From Shimia_B sp039815465 (GTDB taxonomy: Bacteria > Pseudomonadota > Alphaproteobacteria > Rhodobacterales > Rhodobacteraceae), in contig JBCBZG010000021.1 in the NCBI GenBank assembly GCA_039815465.1, forward strand, positions 1 through 64,000: 64,000 nucleotides of DNA, written 5' to 3'. Position 1 is the first letter of the stretch. The number at the start of each line of letters is the position of its first letter. Under the pieces are notes generated by a model. It had not been told where the DNA came from. It saw only the letters and a list, made by a program, of their open reading frames with translations, and ran no database searches. The translations under genes and the position numbers were made by a program. This document shows, piece after piece, positions 8,815 to 18,200 of this stretch.

Positions 8815-9211
8815 CCTCACAAATCATTCCAAAAAACAAATCACTCTATCCGCCAGTCCTGTACCTGGCCTTGTATGACCGCACTGCCATCAACGTCTTG
8901 CCCGCACGGAATCAAGGCCAGCTTCGCTGGCTGCCGAGCAGCGCCAGCCCCTCCCGCGGGCTGGCGCTATGGCTGAGTTACGCGCGCAAATCTCAGCGAG
9001 GAATGTGCGTGGCAGCCATAAAGTACGCGGCACGACCGTCAGAGGCGCCATCCCAGGGGCTGACTCTGCCCGGCCCGACGCGCGTTTTCTGCCAGGTCAC
9101 AGCGACTAGGCAGGTCATTCGTCCTCCCATTCGGGGCTCAATAGACTTCCATTCCTCCAGACCGCTTTCCCCGCGGCATTGATCCCTCCTGCAGAGTAAG
9201 TTCGCGACAAC
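8815..9211. other. Gene-poor spacer with two perfect hairpins
   Basis: About 400 nt without a recognisable gene family. Two perfect inverted repeats are present: GCCAGC-TTC-GCTGGC at 8917-8931 and an 11-bp stem AGCGCCAGCCC/GGGCTGGCGCT at 8940-8968 with a 7-nt loop. Neither is followed by a T-run on either strand. One short minus-strand frame with a good ribosome-binding site lies at 8993-9118 and is listed separately. No tRNA, transposase or phage signature was found. Confidence 0.5.
8993..9118 (-). CDS. Candidate small protein, 41 residues, unknown
   Basis: This short frame starts at an ATG preceded at ideal spacing by GGGAGGACGA, one of the best Shine-Dalgarno sequences in the region. It ends 25 nt before a perfect 11-bp hairpin (8940-8968), which would sit as a 3' structure of its transcript. 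The product has no membrane segment and no recognised motif, and it is rich in Gly, Ala, Arg and Thr with two Trp. The frame stays open upstream to 9241, but the internal ATG has the better signal. It could be a chance frame in spacer DNA; coding evidence is limited to the signals described. Confidence 0.3.
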   Translation of the reverse strand: MTCLVAVTWQKTRVGPGRVSPWDGASDGRAAYFMAATHIPR

Positions 9212-9249
9212 GTTCTGAATTGAGTGCGCCACATTGCTCAAATCAGAAC
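9212..9249. promoter_or_regulatory. 13-bp inverted repeat upstream of the cys operon
   Basis: GTTCTGAATTGAG (9212-9224) and CTCAAATCAGAAC (9237-9249) match in 12 of 13 positions as inverted arms around a 12-nt spacer. The right arm ends 49 nt before the cysG start codon. The AT-rich arms and 25-nt centre-to-centre spacing suggest a dimer or tetramer operator rather than a terminator, since no T-run follows. The binding protein is not known to me; a sulfur-responsive regulator is the obvious guess. Confidence 0.5.
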
Positions 9250-9298
9250 ATTATTCTACCTCTAGCTGCATCCAAACAAGAGTCCGCAGGAGGCTCCC

Positions 9299-10714
9299 AT
9301 GCGCCATTTCCCCGTCTACCTCGACACCCGCGCGCGGCGCATCGTGGTCTGCGGTGGCGGCGAATGCGCTGTAGCCAAGCTCCGCCTCCTCCTGAAAACC
9401 GAAGGTGACATTCACGTCTTCGCCGCCGACGCGGGCGACCAGGTCCGCGCCTGGGCGGATGAAGGCCGCGTCACGCTCACCGAACGCCCCGCCACAGCCA
9501 ACGACATCACCGACGCCATCCTGCTTTACGCCGCCCATGACGACGACGCCCGCGACGCCGAGGTCCGCGCGCTGGGCTGGGCCACGGGCGTCCCCACGCT
9601 CTTCGTCGACAACCTGGAAGAGAGCGATTTCATCACCCCCGCCATCGTCGACCGCGCGCCCGTCACCGTGGCCATCGGCACCGAAGGCTCCGCCCCCGTC
9701 CTCGCGCGCAAGATCAAGGCCGATATCGAGGAGCAACTGCCCGAATCCCTCGGCGCCCTCACCGCACTTGGCCGCGACTTCCGCCCCCATGCCGAGCACC
9801 TGCCAAAGGGCCGCGCGCGCCGCGATTTCTGGTCTGAATTCTACTTCGACTACGGCCCCAAAACCTTCGCCTATGGCCCCGAGGCCGTCAAAGACGCGCT
9901 CCACGCCGCCGTAACGCGCTTTGAGATCCGCGCCGCCCGCGACGGCCACGTCCATTTTGTCAGCGCGGGCCCCGGCGACCCCGAACTGCTGACGCTTAAG
10001 GCGCGCAAGATCCTGCACGAGGCCGACGTGGTCATCCATGACGGCCTTGTCCCAGCACCCATCCTCGAACTCGCCCGCCGCGAGGCCGAAGTGATCTCTG
10101 TCGCGAAATCCGGTTTTGGCCCGTCCTGGAAGCAGGCCGACATCAACGCGCTTCTCGTCGACCACGGGGCAGGGGCCCAGGTGGTGCGCCTGAAGTCCGG
10201 CGATGCGGGCATCTTTGGCCGCCTCGACGAGGAAACCGAGGCGCTCCAAACCGCTGGCATCGCCTACAGCGTCGTCCCCGGCGTCACAGCCGCCTCCGCC
10301 GCCGCGGCGGACCTCGGCGTCAGCCTCACCCGCCGCAACCGGAACTCCGGCCTACAGATCCTCACAGGTCGCGACCTCGAAGGCTTCGCCGACCACGACT
10401 GGCGCGGCCTGGCACAACCGGGCGCGGTCGCCGCGATCTACATGTTTCGCGCCGCGGCCCACTTCATCACCGGCAGGCTGCTGATGCAGGGCGCCGACGC
10501 CGCTACCCCCGCCACCATCGTTTTCAACGCCTCGCGCCCGGATCAGGAGGTCGTGACGACAACGCTCGCTGACCTGCCCGGCGTCTTTGGCGACACCAAT
10601 CGCGCGGCTATCCTTCTCCTTGGGATCGCCGCGCCCGAGACGGCAGCCCGTGCCAACCCGGCGGCCCAGACGCATACCCCCATGCTCCCCACTCTGGCCG
10701 CCCAGCACGTCTAG
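9299..10714 (+). CDS. cysG: Siroheme synthase, trifunctional CysG type
   Basis: The 471-residue fusion protein makes siroheme, the cofactor of the sulfite reductase encoded next. The N-terminal half (about 1-200) is the NAD-dependent precorrin-2 dehydrogenase/ferrochelatase, with CGGGECAVAKL near residue 18 and GSAPVLARKIK near 127. The C-terminal half is uroporphyrinogen-III methyltransferase, with VSAGPGDPELLTL near 218 and RLKSGDAGIFGR near 297. The last 20 residues are a variable tail. Length is close to enteric CysG. The start has AGGAGG 7 nt upstream. It heads the operon cysG-cysI-cysH-cysJ, preceded by an inverted-repeat candidate operator. Confidence 0.92.
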   Translation: MRHFPVYLDTRARRIVVCGGGECAVAKLRLLLKTEGDIHVFAADAGDQVRAWADEGRVTLTERPATANDITDAILLYAAHDDDARDAEVRALGWATGVPTLFVDNLEESDFITPAIVDRAPVTVAIGTEGSAPVLARKIKADIEEQLPESLGALTALGRDFRPHAEHLPKGRARRDFWSEFYFDYGPKTFAYGPEAVKDALHAAVTRFEIRAARDGHVHFVSAGPGDPELLTLKARKILHEADVVIHDGLVPAPILELARREAEVISVAKSGFGPSWKQADINALLVDHGAGAQVVRLKSGDAGIFGRLDEETEALQTAGIAYSVVPGVTAASAAAADLGVSLTRRNRNSGLQILTGRDLEGFADHDWRGLAQPGAVAAIYMFRAAAHFITGRLLMQGADAATPATIVFNASRPDQEVVTTTLADLPGVFGDTNRAAILLLGIAAPETAARANPAAQTHTPMLPTLAAQHV

Positions 10715-10759
10715 GGCTGCCGTCTCACCCATCCTCTCCGTCCCAGAAGGCTCCCCGCC

Positions 10760-12472
10760 ATGCTCGATTCTGACACGCCCCAGCTCATCGTCGAAGGCAA
10801 GCTCGCCGATAACGAACGCCTCAAGCGCGAGTCCCGCCACCTCCGCGGCACCATCGCCGAGGATCTGCAGGACCCCATCACAGGCGGCTTCACGCCCGAC
10901 AATTTCCAGCTCATCCGCTTTCACGGGATGTACCAGCAGGACGACCGCGACATCCGCGCCGAACGCGCCGCGCAAAAGCTTGAGCCGCTCCACAACGTCA
11001 TGCTCCGCGCGCGCATGCCCGGCGGGATCATCACACCCGACCAATGGCTGACCATCGAGAAATTCGCGGAAGAGCACACGATGTACGGCTCCGTCCGTCT
11101 CACCACGCGCCAGACCTTCCAGTTCCACGGGGTACTGAAGCCCCACATCAAGGACATGCACAAAGTCATCAACGCGGCGGGCATCGACAGCATCGCCACC
11201 GCGGGCGACGTGAACCGCAACGTGCTCTGCACCACGAACCCGGTGGAGTCCGAGCTCCATGCGGAGGCCTACGAATGGTCCAAACGCATCTCCGAACACC
11301 TCCTGCCCAATACCAAAGCCTATGCCGAGATCTGGCTCGACGGCGAAAAGCAGGCCACGACGGAGGAGCCGATCCTCGGCGACACCTACCTGCCGCGCAA
11401 ATTCAAAACCGCGGTCAGCATCCCCCCGAATAACGAAGTCGATGTCCACGCCAACGACCTGAACTTCGTGGCCATCGCCGAGGACGGCAAGCTCATCGGC
11501 TGGAACGTGCTCGTGGGCGGCGGGCTCGCCATGACCCATGGCGACACGGCCACCTATCCGCGCAAGGCCGACGATTTCGGGTTCATCCCGCTCGAACACA
11601 CGCTCGCCGTGGCCGAACACGTCGTCAGCGTGCAGCGCGACTGGGGCAACCGCACCAACCGCAAGAACGCAAAGACGAAATACACCCTCGACCGCGTCGG
11701 CGTGGACGTCTTCAAGGCCGAGGTTGAGCGCCGCGCAGGCGTCACTTTCGCCCCTTCGCGCCCCTACGCCTTCACCGAACGCGGCGACCGCTTCGGCTGG
11801 GTGGAGGGCGTGGACGGCAAGCACCACCTGACGCTCTACATCCTCTCGGGCCGGATCAAGGATCTGCCGAACGCGGCCCTCAAAACCGGCCTGCGCAAGA
11901 TCGCGGAGGTTCATAAGGGCGACTTCCGCATGACCGCGAACCAAAACCTCATCGTGGCGGGCGTGGCTGAGGCCGACAAAGCAGAAATCGAACAGATCGC
12001 CCGCGATCACAGGCTGATTTCCGACTTCGACACGCCGCAGCTGAAAAGCTCCATGGCCTGCGTGGCGCTCCCCACATGCCCGCTCGCCATGGCGGAATCC
12101 GAACGTTACCTGCCGGAATTGGTTGCAAATGTGGAGGCGCTGCTGGCCAAACACGGGATCCCAGACGACCACATCGTGCTCCGCGTCATCGGCTGCCCCA
12201 ACGGCTGCGGGCGCGCCATGCTGGCGGAGGCCGGGCTCGTCGGCAAAGCCCCAGGCCGATACAACCTCCACCTCGGCGGCAACCGCATCGGCACGCGCAT
12301 CCCGAAACTCTACCTCGAAAACAAGACAACCGAAGTGATCCTGGCCGAGCTCGACACCCTGATCGGGCGCTGGGCTAAAGAGCGCGAACCGGGCGAGGGT
12401 TTCGGCGATTTCACCATCCGCGCAGGGATCGTGGCCGAGGTGAAGGTCGCCAAAACAGACTTCCACGCGTGA
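10760..12472 (+). CDS. cysI: NADPH-sulfite reductase hemoprotein (beta) subunit
   Basis: The 570-residue protein has the same length I recall for enteric CysI. It reduces sulfite to sulfide with six electrons at a siroheme-[4Fe-4S] centre. The four cluster/siroheme cysteines are visible as CVALPTC (about 430-436) and GCPNGCGR (about 475-482). The tandem sulfite-reductase repeats are marked by RLTTRQTFQFHG near 113 and RMTANQNL near 393. Electrons would come from the flavoprotein CysJ encoded two genes downstream. Its TGA overlaps the GTG start of cysH by four bases, so the two are translationally coupled. Confidence 0.93.
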   Translation: MLDSDTPQLIVEGKLADNERLKRESRHLRGTIAEDLQDPITGGFTPDNFQLIRFHGMYQQDDRDIRAERAAQKLEPLHNVMLRARMPGGIITPDQWLTIEKFAEEHTMYGSVRLTTRQTFQFHGVLKPHIKDMHKVINAAGIDSIATAGDVNRNVLCTTNPVESELHAEAYEWSKRISEHLLPNTKAYAEIWLDGEKQATTEEPILGDTYLPRKFKTAVSIPPNNEVDVHANDLNFVAIAEDGKLIGWNVLVGGGLAMTHGDTATYPRKADDFGFIPLEHTLAVAEHVVSVQRDWGNRTNRKNAKTKYTLDRVGVDVFKAEVERRAGVTFAPSRPYAFTERGDRFGWVEGVDGKHHLTLYILSGRIKDLPNAALKTGLRKIAEVHKGDFRMTANQNLIVAGVAEADKAEIEQIARDHRLISDFDTPQLKSSMACVALPTCPLAMAESERYLPELVANVEALLAKHGIPDDHIVLRVIGCPNGCGRAMLAEAGLVGKAPGRYNLHLGGNRIGTRIPKLYLENKTTEVILAELDTLIGRWAKEREPGEGFGDFTIRAGIVAEVKVAKTDFHA

Positions 12473-13197
12473 GCGAGGCCGCGATGTCGATCCTGGATCT
12501 CCCCGAAACCGGCCAACAGGCGCTGCTCGATGAAGGCAACGCCTGGCTCGCAGGCCGCGACGCCACCGCGCGCGTCGCCTGGGTGCTGAGCAATATGCCC
12601 GGCCCCCATGTCATGTCGTCGTCCTTTGGCGTGCAATCGGCGGTGCTGCTGCACCTCATCACCCGCATCGCGCCGGACATGCCCGTCCTCTTCGCCGATA
12701 CCGGGTATCTCTTCCCCGAGACGTATCAGCATATCGACGACCTGACCGACCGGCTGGGCCTCAACCTTCATGTCTACCGCGCCGACATCAGCCCGGCCTG
12801 GCAGGAGGCAAAGCACGGCCAGCTCTGGGAGCAAGGGGCCGAGGGGCTCAAGCGCTACAACAAGCTCAACAAGGTCGAACCGATGGACCGCGCGCTGGCC
12901 GACCATCAGGCGCGCACGTGGTTCACAGGCCGCCGCCGGTCCCAATCCGACAGCCGCGCCGCGCTGCCATTCCTCGCCATCCAGGATGGCCGCGTCAAAG
13001 CCAACCCCATCGCCGACTGGTCCAACCGCCAAGTCCACCACTACCTGCGCGACCACGACCTGCCCACGCACCCGCTTTGGGAGCAGGGCTATGTCAGCGT
13101 CGGCGACACCCATTCCACCGTCAAATTCGAACCCGGCATGCGGGAGGAGGACACACGCTTCCCCGGCCAGAACCGCGAATGCGGGCTTCATACGTAA
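12469..13197 (+). CDS. cysH: PAPS reductase (phosphoadenylyl-sulfate reductase)
   Basis: The 242-residue protein reduces 3'-phosphoadenylyl sulfate to sulfite using thioredoxin. The P-loop-like SSSFGVQSAVLLHL is near residue 44. The catalytic cysteine is in the C-terminal ECGLHT. The segment RYNKLNKVEPM replaces the Cys-Cys pair that binds a 4Fe-4S cluster in APS reductases, so this is the iron-free PAPS-specific enteric type. That implies APS kinase elsewhere in the genome. The GTG start overlaps the cysI stop; an internal ATG at 12484 would shorten it by five residues. The neighbours cysG, cysI and cysJ complete the sulfate-to-sulfide branch. Confidence 0.92.
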   Translation: MSEAAMSILDLPETGQQALLDEGNAWLAGRDATARVAWVLSNMPGPHVMSSSFGVQSAVLLHLITRIAPDMPVLFADTGYLFPETYQHIDDLTDRLGLNLHVYRADISPAWQEAKHGQLWEQGAEGLKRYNKLNKVEPMDRALADHQARTWFTGRRRSQSDSRAALPFLAIQDGRVKANPIADWSNRQVHHYLRDHDLPTHPLWEQGYVSVGDTHSTVKFEPGMREEDTRFPGQNRECGLHT

Positions 13198-13211
13198 GGA
13201 AAGTCAGACCC

Positions 13212-15008
13212 ATGCTGCACCAAACGATCCCCGGCGGCCTGAGCCCGCTCTCTCCCGAACAGAACGCTCAGATGGCGGCGTTGCTGCCCTCGCTCAGCCC
13301 TGTGCAACAGGCGTGGATCAGCGGATACCTCGCCGCCAGCGCCATGGGCGCGCAGGCCACGCTGCCCCCTGTGGCCGCCACCCCTTCGGCTGCCGCGACT
13401 TTGACCGTCCTTTATGGCTCCCAAACCGGCAACGCCAAACACGTGGCCCAGGACCTCGCCGCGCAGGCGCAGGCCCGCGGCTTGGAGGCCAAGGTCGTCA
13501 ACATGGCCGACTACAAGCCCACAAAGCTCAAGGATGAAACGCATCTGGCCATCGTCGTCTCCACCTACGGCGAAGGCGAACCACCTGAATCCGCGCAAAA
13601 GCTCTACGATTTCCTCGCCTCCAAGAAGGCTCCAAAACTCGACGGCGTCGAGATCGCCGTCCTGGGCCTCGGCGACACAAGCTACGAACATTTCTGCCAA
13701 ACCGCCGTGGATTTCGAGGATCGCCTGACCGCCCTCGGGGCCACGGTGAAAGTCGAAAAAGCCCTGCTTGACGTCGATTACGACGACCACGCCGCAGGTT
13801 GGATCACAGGTGCCATCGACGCGCTCGAACCGGGGCTCACAGCCGGGCAGGGGAACGTGGTCCCGCTCATGCCCGCCGCCACCCCCGCCGCGCCGCTCTA
13901 CTCCAAGAAAAACCCGTTCGAGGCCGAGGTCACCGTCGTCCAGAAAATAACGGGCCGCGACAGCACCAAGGACGTGCGCCATATTGAGCTCTCGCTCGAA
14001 GGCTCGGGGATCACCTACCAGCCGGGCGACTCTCTGGGCGTCTACTTCGAAAATGACCCTGTGGAGGTCGACACGCTCCTCGCCACGCTTGGCCTCTCGG
14101 GCTCTGAGACGGTCAAAATCGGTGACGCCGAACAGGCGCTCCGCACGGCCCTCATCGAAATCTTCGAGCTCACCCAAAGCTACCCCGGATTCGTGCAGGC
14201 CTACGCCGACGCCACCGGGAATGACGCACTCACAGCGCGCTCCGCAGACAAGGACGCCCTGCGCGACTACCTCGCCGACCGCCAGATCTACGACGTCATC
14301 CAGGACCACCCCGCCGCCATCGCGCCCCAGGCGCTCGCAGACGCCCTGCGCAAGATGCAGCCGCGGCTCTACTCCATCGCGTCCAGCCAAGCGGAGGTCG
14401 AAGACGAAGTGCACCTGACCCTCGGCGTCGTCAGCTACGACGCCTTTGGTCGCCCCCACCTCGGCGGCGCCTCCGGCCACCTCGCCCACCGCGTGGCCGA
14501 GGGCGACACGCTCCGCGTCTATGTCGAACACAACGACGGCTTCCGCCTGCCGCAGGACCCGGCCACCCCAGTCATCATGGTGGGCCCAGGCACCGGCATC
14601 GCCCCCTTCCGCGCCTTTCTGCAAGACCGCGAGGCCCAAGGGGCGGAGGGCGGCAGCTGGCTCTTCTTCGGCAACCCGCATTTCACCCAGGACTTCCTCT
14701 ATCAGACGGAGCTTCAGGCGGCGCTGAAATCCGGCACGCTCACCAAACTCTCCGTCGCGTTCAGCCGCGATCAGGCGCAAAAGATCTACGTCCAAGACCG
14801 CATCCGGGAAGAAGCCGCAACGCTCTGGACCTGGCTGCAAAAGGGCGCGCATCTTTATATCTGTGGCGACGGCCAACGCATGGCCCGCGATGTGGAAGAT
14901 GCGCTCATCGCCGTGATTGCAGCAGAAAGCGACATTACGGCGGAGGCCGCGCAAGCCTACCTGACCAAACTCCGCGACGAAGGCCGCTACCAGCGCGACG
15001 TGTACTAA
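13212..15008 (+). CDS. cysJ: NADPH-sulfite reductase flavoprotein (alpha) subunit
   Basis: The 598-residue diflavin reductase passes electrons from NADPH through FAD and FMN to CysI. Its order is a flavodoxin-like FMN domain (VLYGSQTGNAKHVA near residue 66), then a ferredoxin-reductase-like part with the FAD motif RLYSIASSQ (near 383) and NADPH-binding GPGTGIAPFRAFLQ (near 457). It ends in the typical YQRDVY. I chose the ATG at 13212 because it gives the family length (enteric CysJ about 599). The longer frame from 12918 would overlap most of cysH's end out of frame. It is last in the operon, followed by a hairpin at 15057. Confidence 0.93.
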   Translation: MLHQTIPGGLSPLSPEQNAQMAALLPSLSPVQQAWISGYLAASAMGAQATLPPVAATPSAAATLTVLYGSQTGNAKHVAQDLAAQAQARGLEAKVVNMADYKPTKLKDETHLAIVVSTYGEGEPPESAQKLYDFLASKKAPKLDGVEIAVLGLGDTSYEHFCQTAVDFEDRLTALGATVKVEKALLDVDYDDHAAGWITGAIDALEPGLTAGQGNVVPLMPAATPAAPLYSKKNPFEAEVTVVQKITGRDSTKDVRHIELSLEGSGITYQPGDSLGVYFENDPVEVDTLLATLGLSGSETVKIGDAEQALRTALIEIFELTQSYPGFVQAYADATGNDALTARSADKDALRDYLADRQIYDVIQDHPAAIAPQALADALRKMQPRLYSIASSQAEVEDEVHLTLGVVSYDAFGRPHLGGASGHLAHRVAEGDTLRVYVEHNDGFRLPQDPATPVIMVGPGTGIAPFRAFLQDREAQGAEGGSWLFFGNPHFTQDFLYQTELQAALKSGTLTKLSVAFSRDQAQKIYVQDRIREEAATLWTWLQKGAHLYICGDGQRMARDVEDALIAVIAAESDITAEAAQAYLTKLRDEGRYQRDVY

Positions 15009-15056
15009 TCAGGCGCCCATTGCGGCGACCTGACCAAAAACCGCACAGACATACGG

Positions 15057-15082
15057 ACCGCCCCGCCACATGCTGGGGCGGT
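15057..15082 (+). terminator. Hairpin after cysJ, probable transcript end
   Basis: A perfect 8-bp stem ACCGCCCC/GGGGCGGT with a 10-nt loop, 49 nt beyond the cysJ stop. No T-run follows, so it is either a weak terminator or a 3' stabilising hairpin. Confidence 0.45.
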
Positions 15083-15231
15083 CACACACGCTCAACCCGC
15101 TGAAAACGCACCCTTTTTCCCGATCCCACGCCACTCGCACGGCCCGCCAGGGCCGCTGCGCCTGGGCGGCGCCGCGGTTTCCCTGTACTCCTGACAGCAC
15201 AACAGCGATTCCAACGCAGGTGATGGGCACG

Positions 15232-18200
15232 ATGGACGGCGACGAACATGACGAGCTCGATTGGGACACCGATCCCGCACGCCCCTATGTGATTGGGATC
15301 GGCGCCTCCGCTGGCGGGCTCGAGGCGCTGCGCGAACTGGTCCAACACCTGCCCGAAAAAACCGGCGCCACCTATGTGGTCGTCCAGCACATGTCGCCCG
15401 ACCACCGCTCCATGCTGGCAGAGCTGATCTCGCGGGAGGCGCATCTGGACGTGCGCGAAATCGACGAGACGTCCGAATTGCGGCCTGACACGATCTTTGT
15501 CACCCCGCCCAACCACGACGTTGAACTGCGCGACCAGCGGCTCGTGCTCTTGCCGCCGAGTTTCGAGGTCGCCTCGCCCAAACCCTCGGTGGACCGCTTC
15601 CTGATCAGCATGGCCGAGGCGCGGCGCTCTAAATGTATGGCCATCATCCTGTCCGGCACAGGCTCAGACGGCGCCTACGGCGTGCAAGCCGTGCGGGAGG
15701 CCGGCGGCATCACGCTGGCCCAGGACGACGCCACCGCCAAATATGATGGCATGCCCCGCGCGGCTATCGAAACCGAATGCGTGGACCTGGTGCTGTCGCC
15801 CAACAAAATGGGCACCCATATGGCCAATATCCTGTCGAGCCCCGGCCAGCTCGAACAGTTCCGGGGGGAGGAGGCGACGCTGCACCCGCTGTCGGACCTG
15901 CTGCAAGTCGTGCTCGCGCGCACCCGCGTGGATTTCCGCGAATACAAGCTCACCACCATCCAGCGCAGGCTCGAACGGCGCATGACTGCGCTCAACATCA
16001 AGGAAGTCGCGCAATACACCGCCCATTGCCGCGTGAACCCGACCGAGGTCGACGCGCTGTTCAAAGATCTGCTGATCTCTGTGACGCGGTTCTTTCGCGA
16101 TCCCGATGAATTCAAGGCCATCCGCCCGATCATCCGCCGCATCGTGCGCGAAAAGCAGGGCCGCACCATCCGCATCTGGGTCGCAGGCTGCGCCACGGGA
16201 GAGGAGGCCTATTCCATCGGCATGCTCTTCGCAGCAGAGCTTGAGGCCGTGGGCGAAGGGCTCACCGACGCGGTGCAGATCTTTGCCACCGACATCGACA
16301 AACACGCCCTGTCGCGCGCGCGCGAGGGGCGCTATTCCCAAGCCGCGCTTGCCGACATCCCCCGCGACATCGCAGAGCGCTACCTGACCCACGCAGGCGA
16401 CGCCATCGTCATCAGCCGCACCGTGCGCGAGATGATCCTGTTTTCCGAACACAATGTCTGCCAGGACCCGCCGTTCCTGCATCTCGACATGGTGTGCTGC
16501 CGCAATTTGATGATCTATTTCGGCCCCCAGTTGCAGGAAAAGGTACTGTCCCGCGTCCACTACGCGCTCAACCAAGACGGCTATATGTTCCTGGGTGTGG
16601 CCGAATCCGCGACGATCACAAGCGACCTGTTCCGAAGCGCCGAAAACCAAAGCCACATCTTCCGCAAACGCGGCCAGTCGAATTCCGACTTTGGCTATGT
16701 GCTGCAACGGCGCCCCCGCGCGTCGGTGGGCGCGCCCGCGCGCACGTCCGGCGCGTCCCTGCAAAACGGCTTTGACTCCGACTTCAACAAAGCGCTCTTT
16801 GAACAGCTCGCTGCCCAGCTTGGCCCCGACGCGCTTCTGGTGTCTGACGACCTGCGCATCGTGCGTATCTTTGGCGATGTCAGCCGCTTTCTGAAACTGA
16901 CGTCGGAAACGAACCTGAGCCAATCAACAGCCGTCCTGCGGCCCGAAATCGCGCAGGAGGTGCGGACGCAAACCACGGTGGCCTTCCGCAAAAACCTCCA
17001 CCGCCGCTCCTACGCCCGCAAGAACGAGGACGAGGGGTTTGGCGGCTGCCGCGTCGACGTCTACCCGCTCAACGCCCCCGCGCTCGAAGACGGCTTTGCG
17101 CTGGTGTGCCTCAACGACAATGACCCCGTCCGCGACCAGTCCGAGCAGTTCAAATTCTCCCAAAGCAGCGGCGAGGGCGCCGTCAACACGCTCCAAAGCG
17201 AACTCGACATGGCCCGCGAGGCGCTGCAACAAACCGTGGAAGAGCTGGAGACCTCGAACGAGGAATTTCAGTCCACCAATGAGGAACTGCAATCCGCCAA
17301 TGAGGAGCTTCAGGCCTCCAACGAGGAACTTGAAACCGCCAACGAAGAGCTGCAATCGACCAATGAGGAACTCATTACCGTCAACGAGGAACTGCAAGTC
17401 GCCAAGGCCGAGCTCGAAATTGCCGCCGATGAACAGCGTGGCGTGCTCGAAAGTCTCAGCGCGCCGATCCTGATCGTCGACAACGCGCTGCAAGTGTCTT
17501 CCGGCAACCAAGCGGCCATCGACTTCTTTAAGATCGCCACGCCAGGCACCCGCCCCCACCTGTCGCAACTGGCCGTGCCCCAAGGCTTCCCCGCCCTGGC
17601 GGAGGTCTGCAACGACGCGATTTTCCTGGGCCAGCAAAAGACCATGGACATCGAATTGCGGGGGGAGGCATTCGTGATCTCCATCTCGCCCTTCTACTCA
17701 GCCGAAGGCCGCGCGCGCGGGGCGACCGTGATCCTCACCGACGCGCGGCAGGCCAACCAGCTCAACATGGTGTTCAAATCCGCCGACGTGTTCCTGATGC
17801 ACCGCAAAACCGACGGCACGGTGCTCTTTGCGCAAAACACGATCTTTCAGAATGCGAACCCGGACCGGGCCATCGAATTTGGCAAGCTCAGCCTGCGCGA
17901 CATGCTGCAACCGGGGGTGGCAGCGCTGTCGATCGCGGCGGATAAGGCGTTTATCGACGGCGATCAGGACTATAATCGCCACCTGCGCAAACTCGGCTCA
18001 CCCTTTGGCGATGACAGCGTCTATGCTGACATCCACAAAGTGCGCGTCGAAAACCCCGGCGACGCCGATTCCGTCTTTGTGTTTGGGCGCTACATCCACG
18101 AACTGACCTCCTCCGATTTCACCTTCCGCCAGGTGATCGACAACAAGTACCTCATCGCGATGCTGCGCGACGCCGATGGCGTGGTGCGCGAAATCTCTGA

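Noticed and set aside
8871..9182. Plus-strand frame in the spacer before cysG
   Set aside because: No ribosome-binding site or recognisable motif. It spans both hairpins and overlaps the better-supported minus-strand candidate.
17241..17410. Regular short repeats that could suggest a CRISPR or minisatellite
   Set aside because: They encode the NEEL heptads of the coiled coil in the CheB-CheR-PAS protein; there are no spacers.
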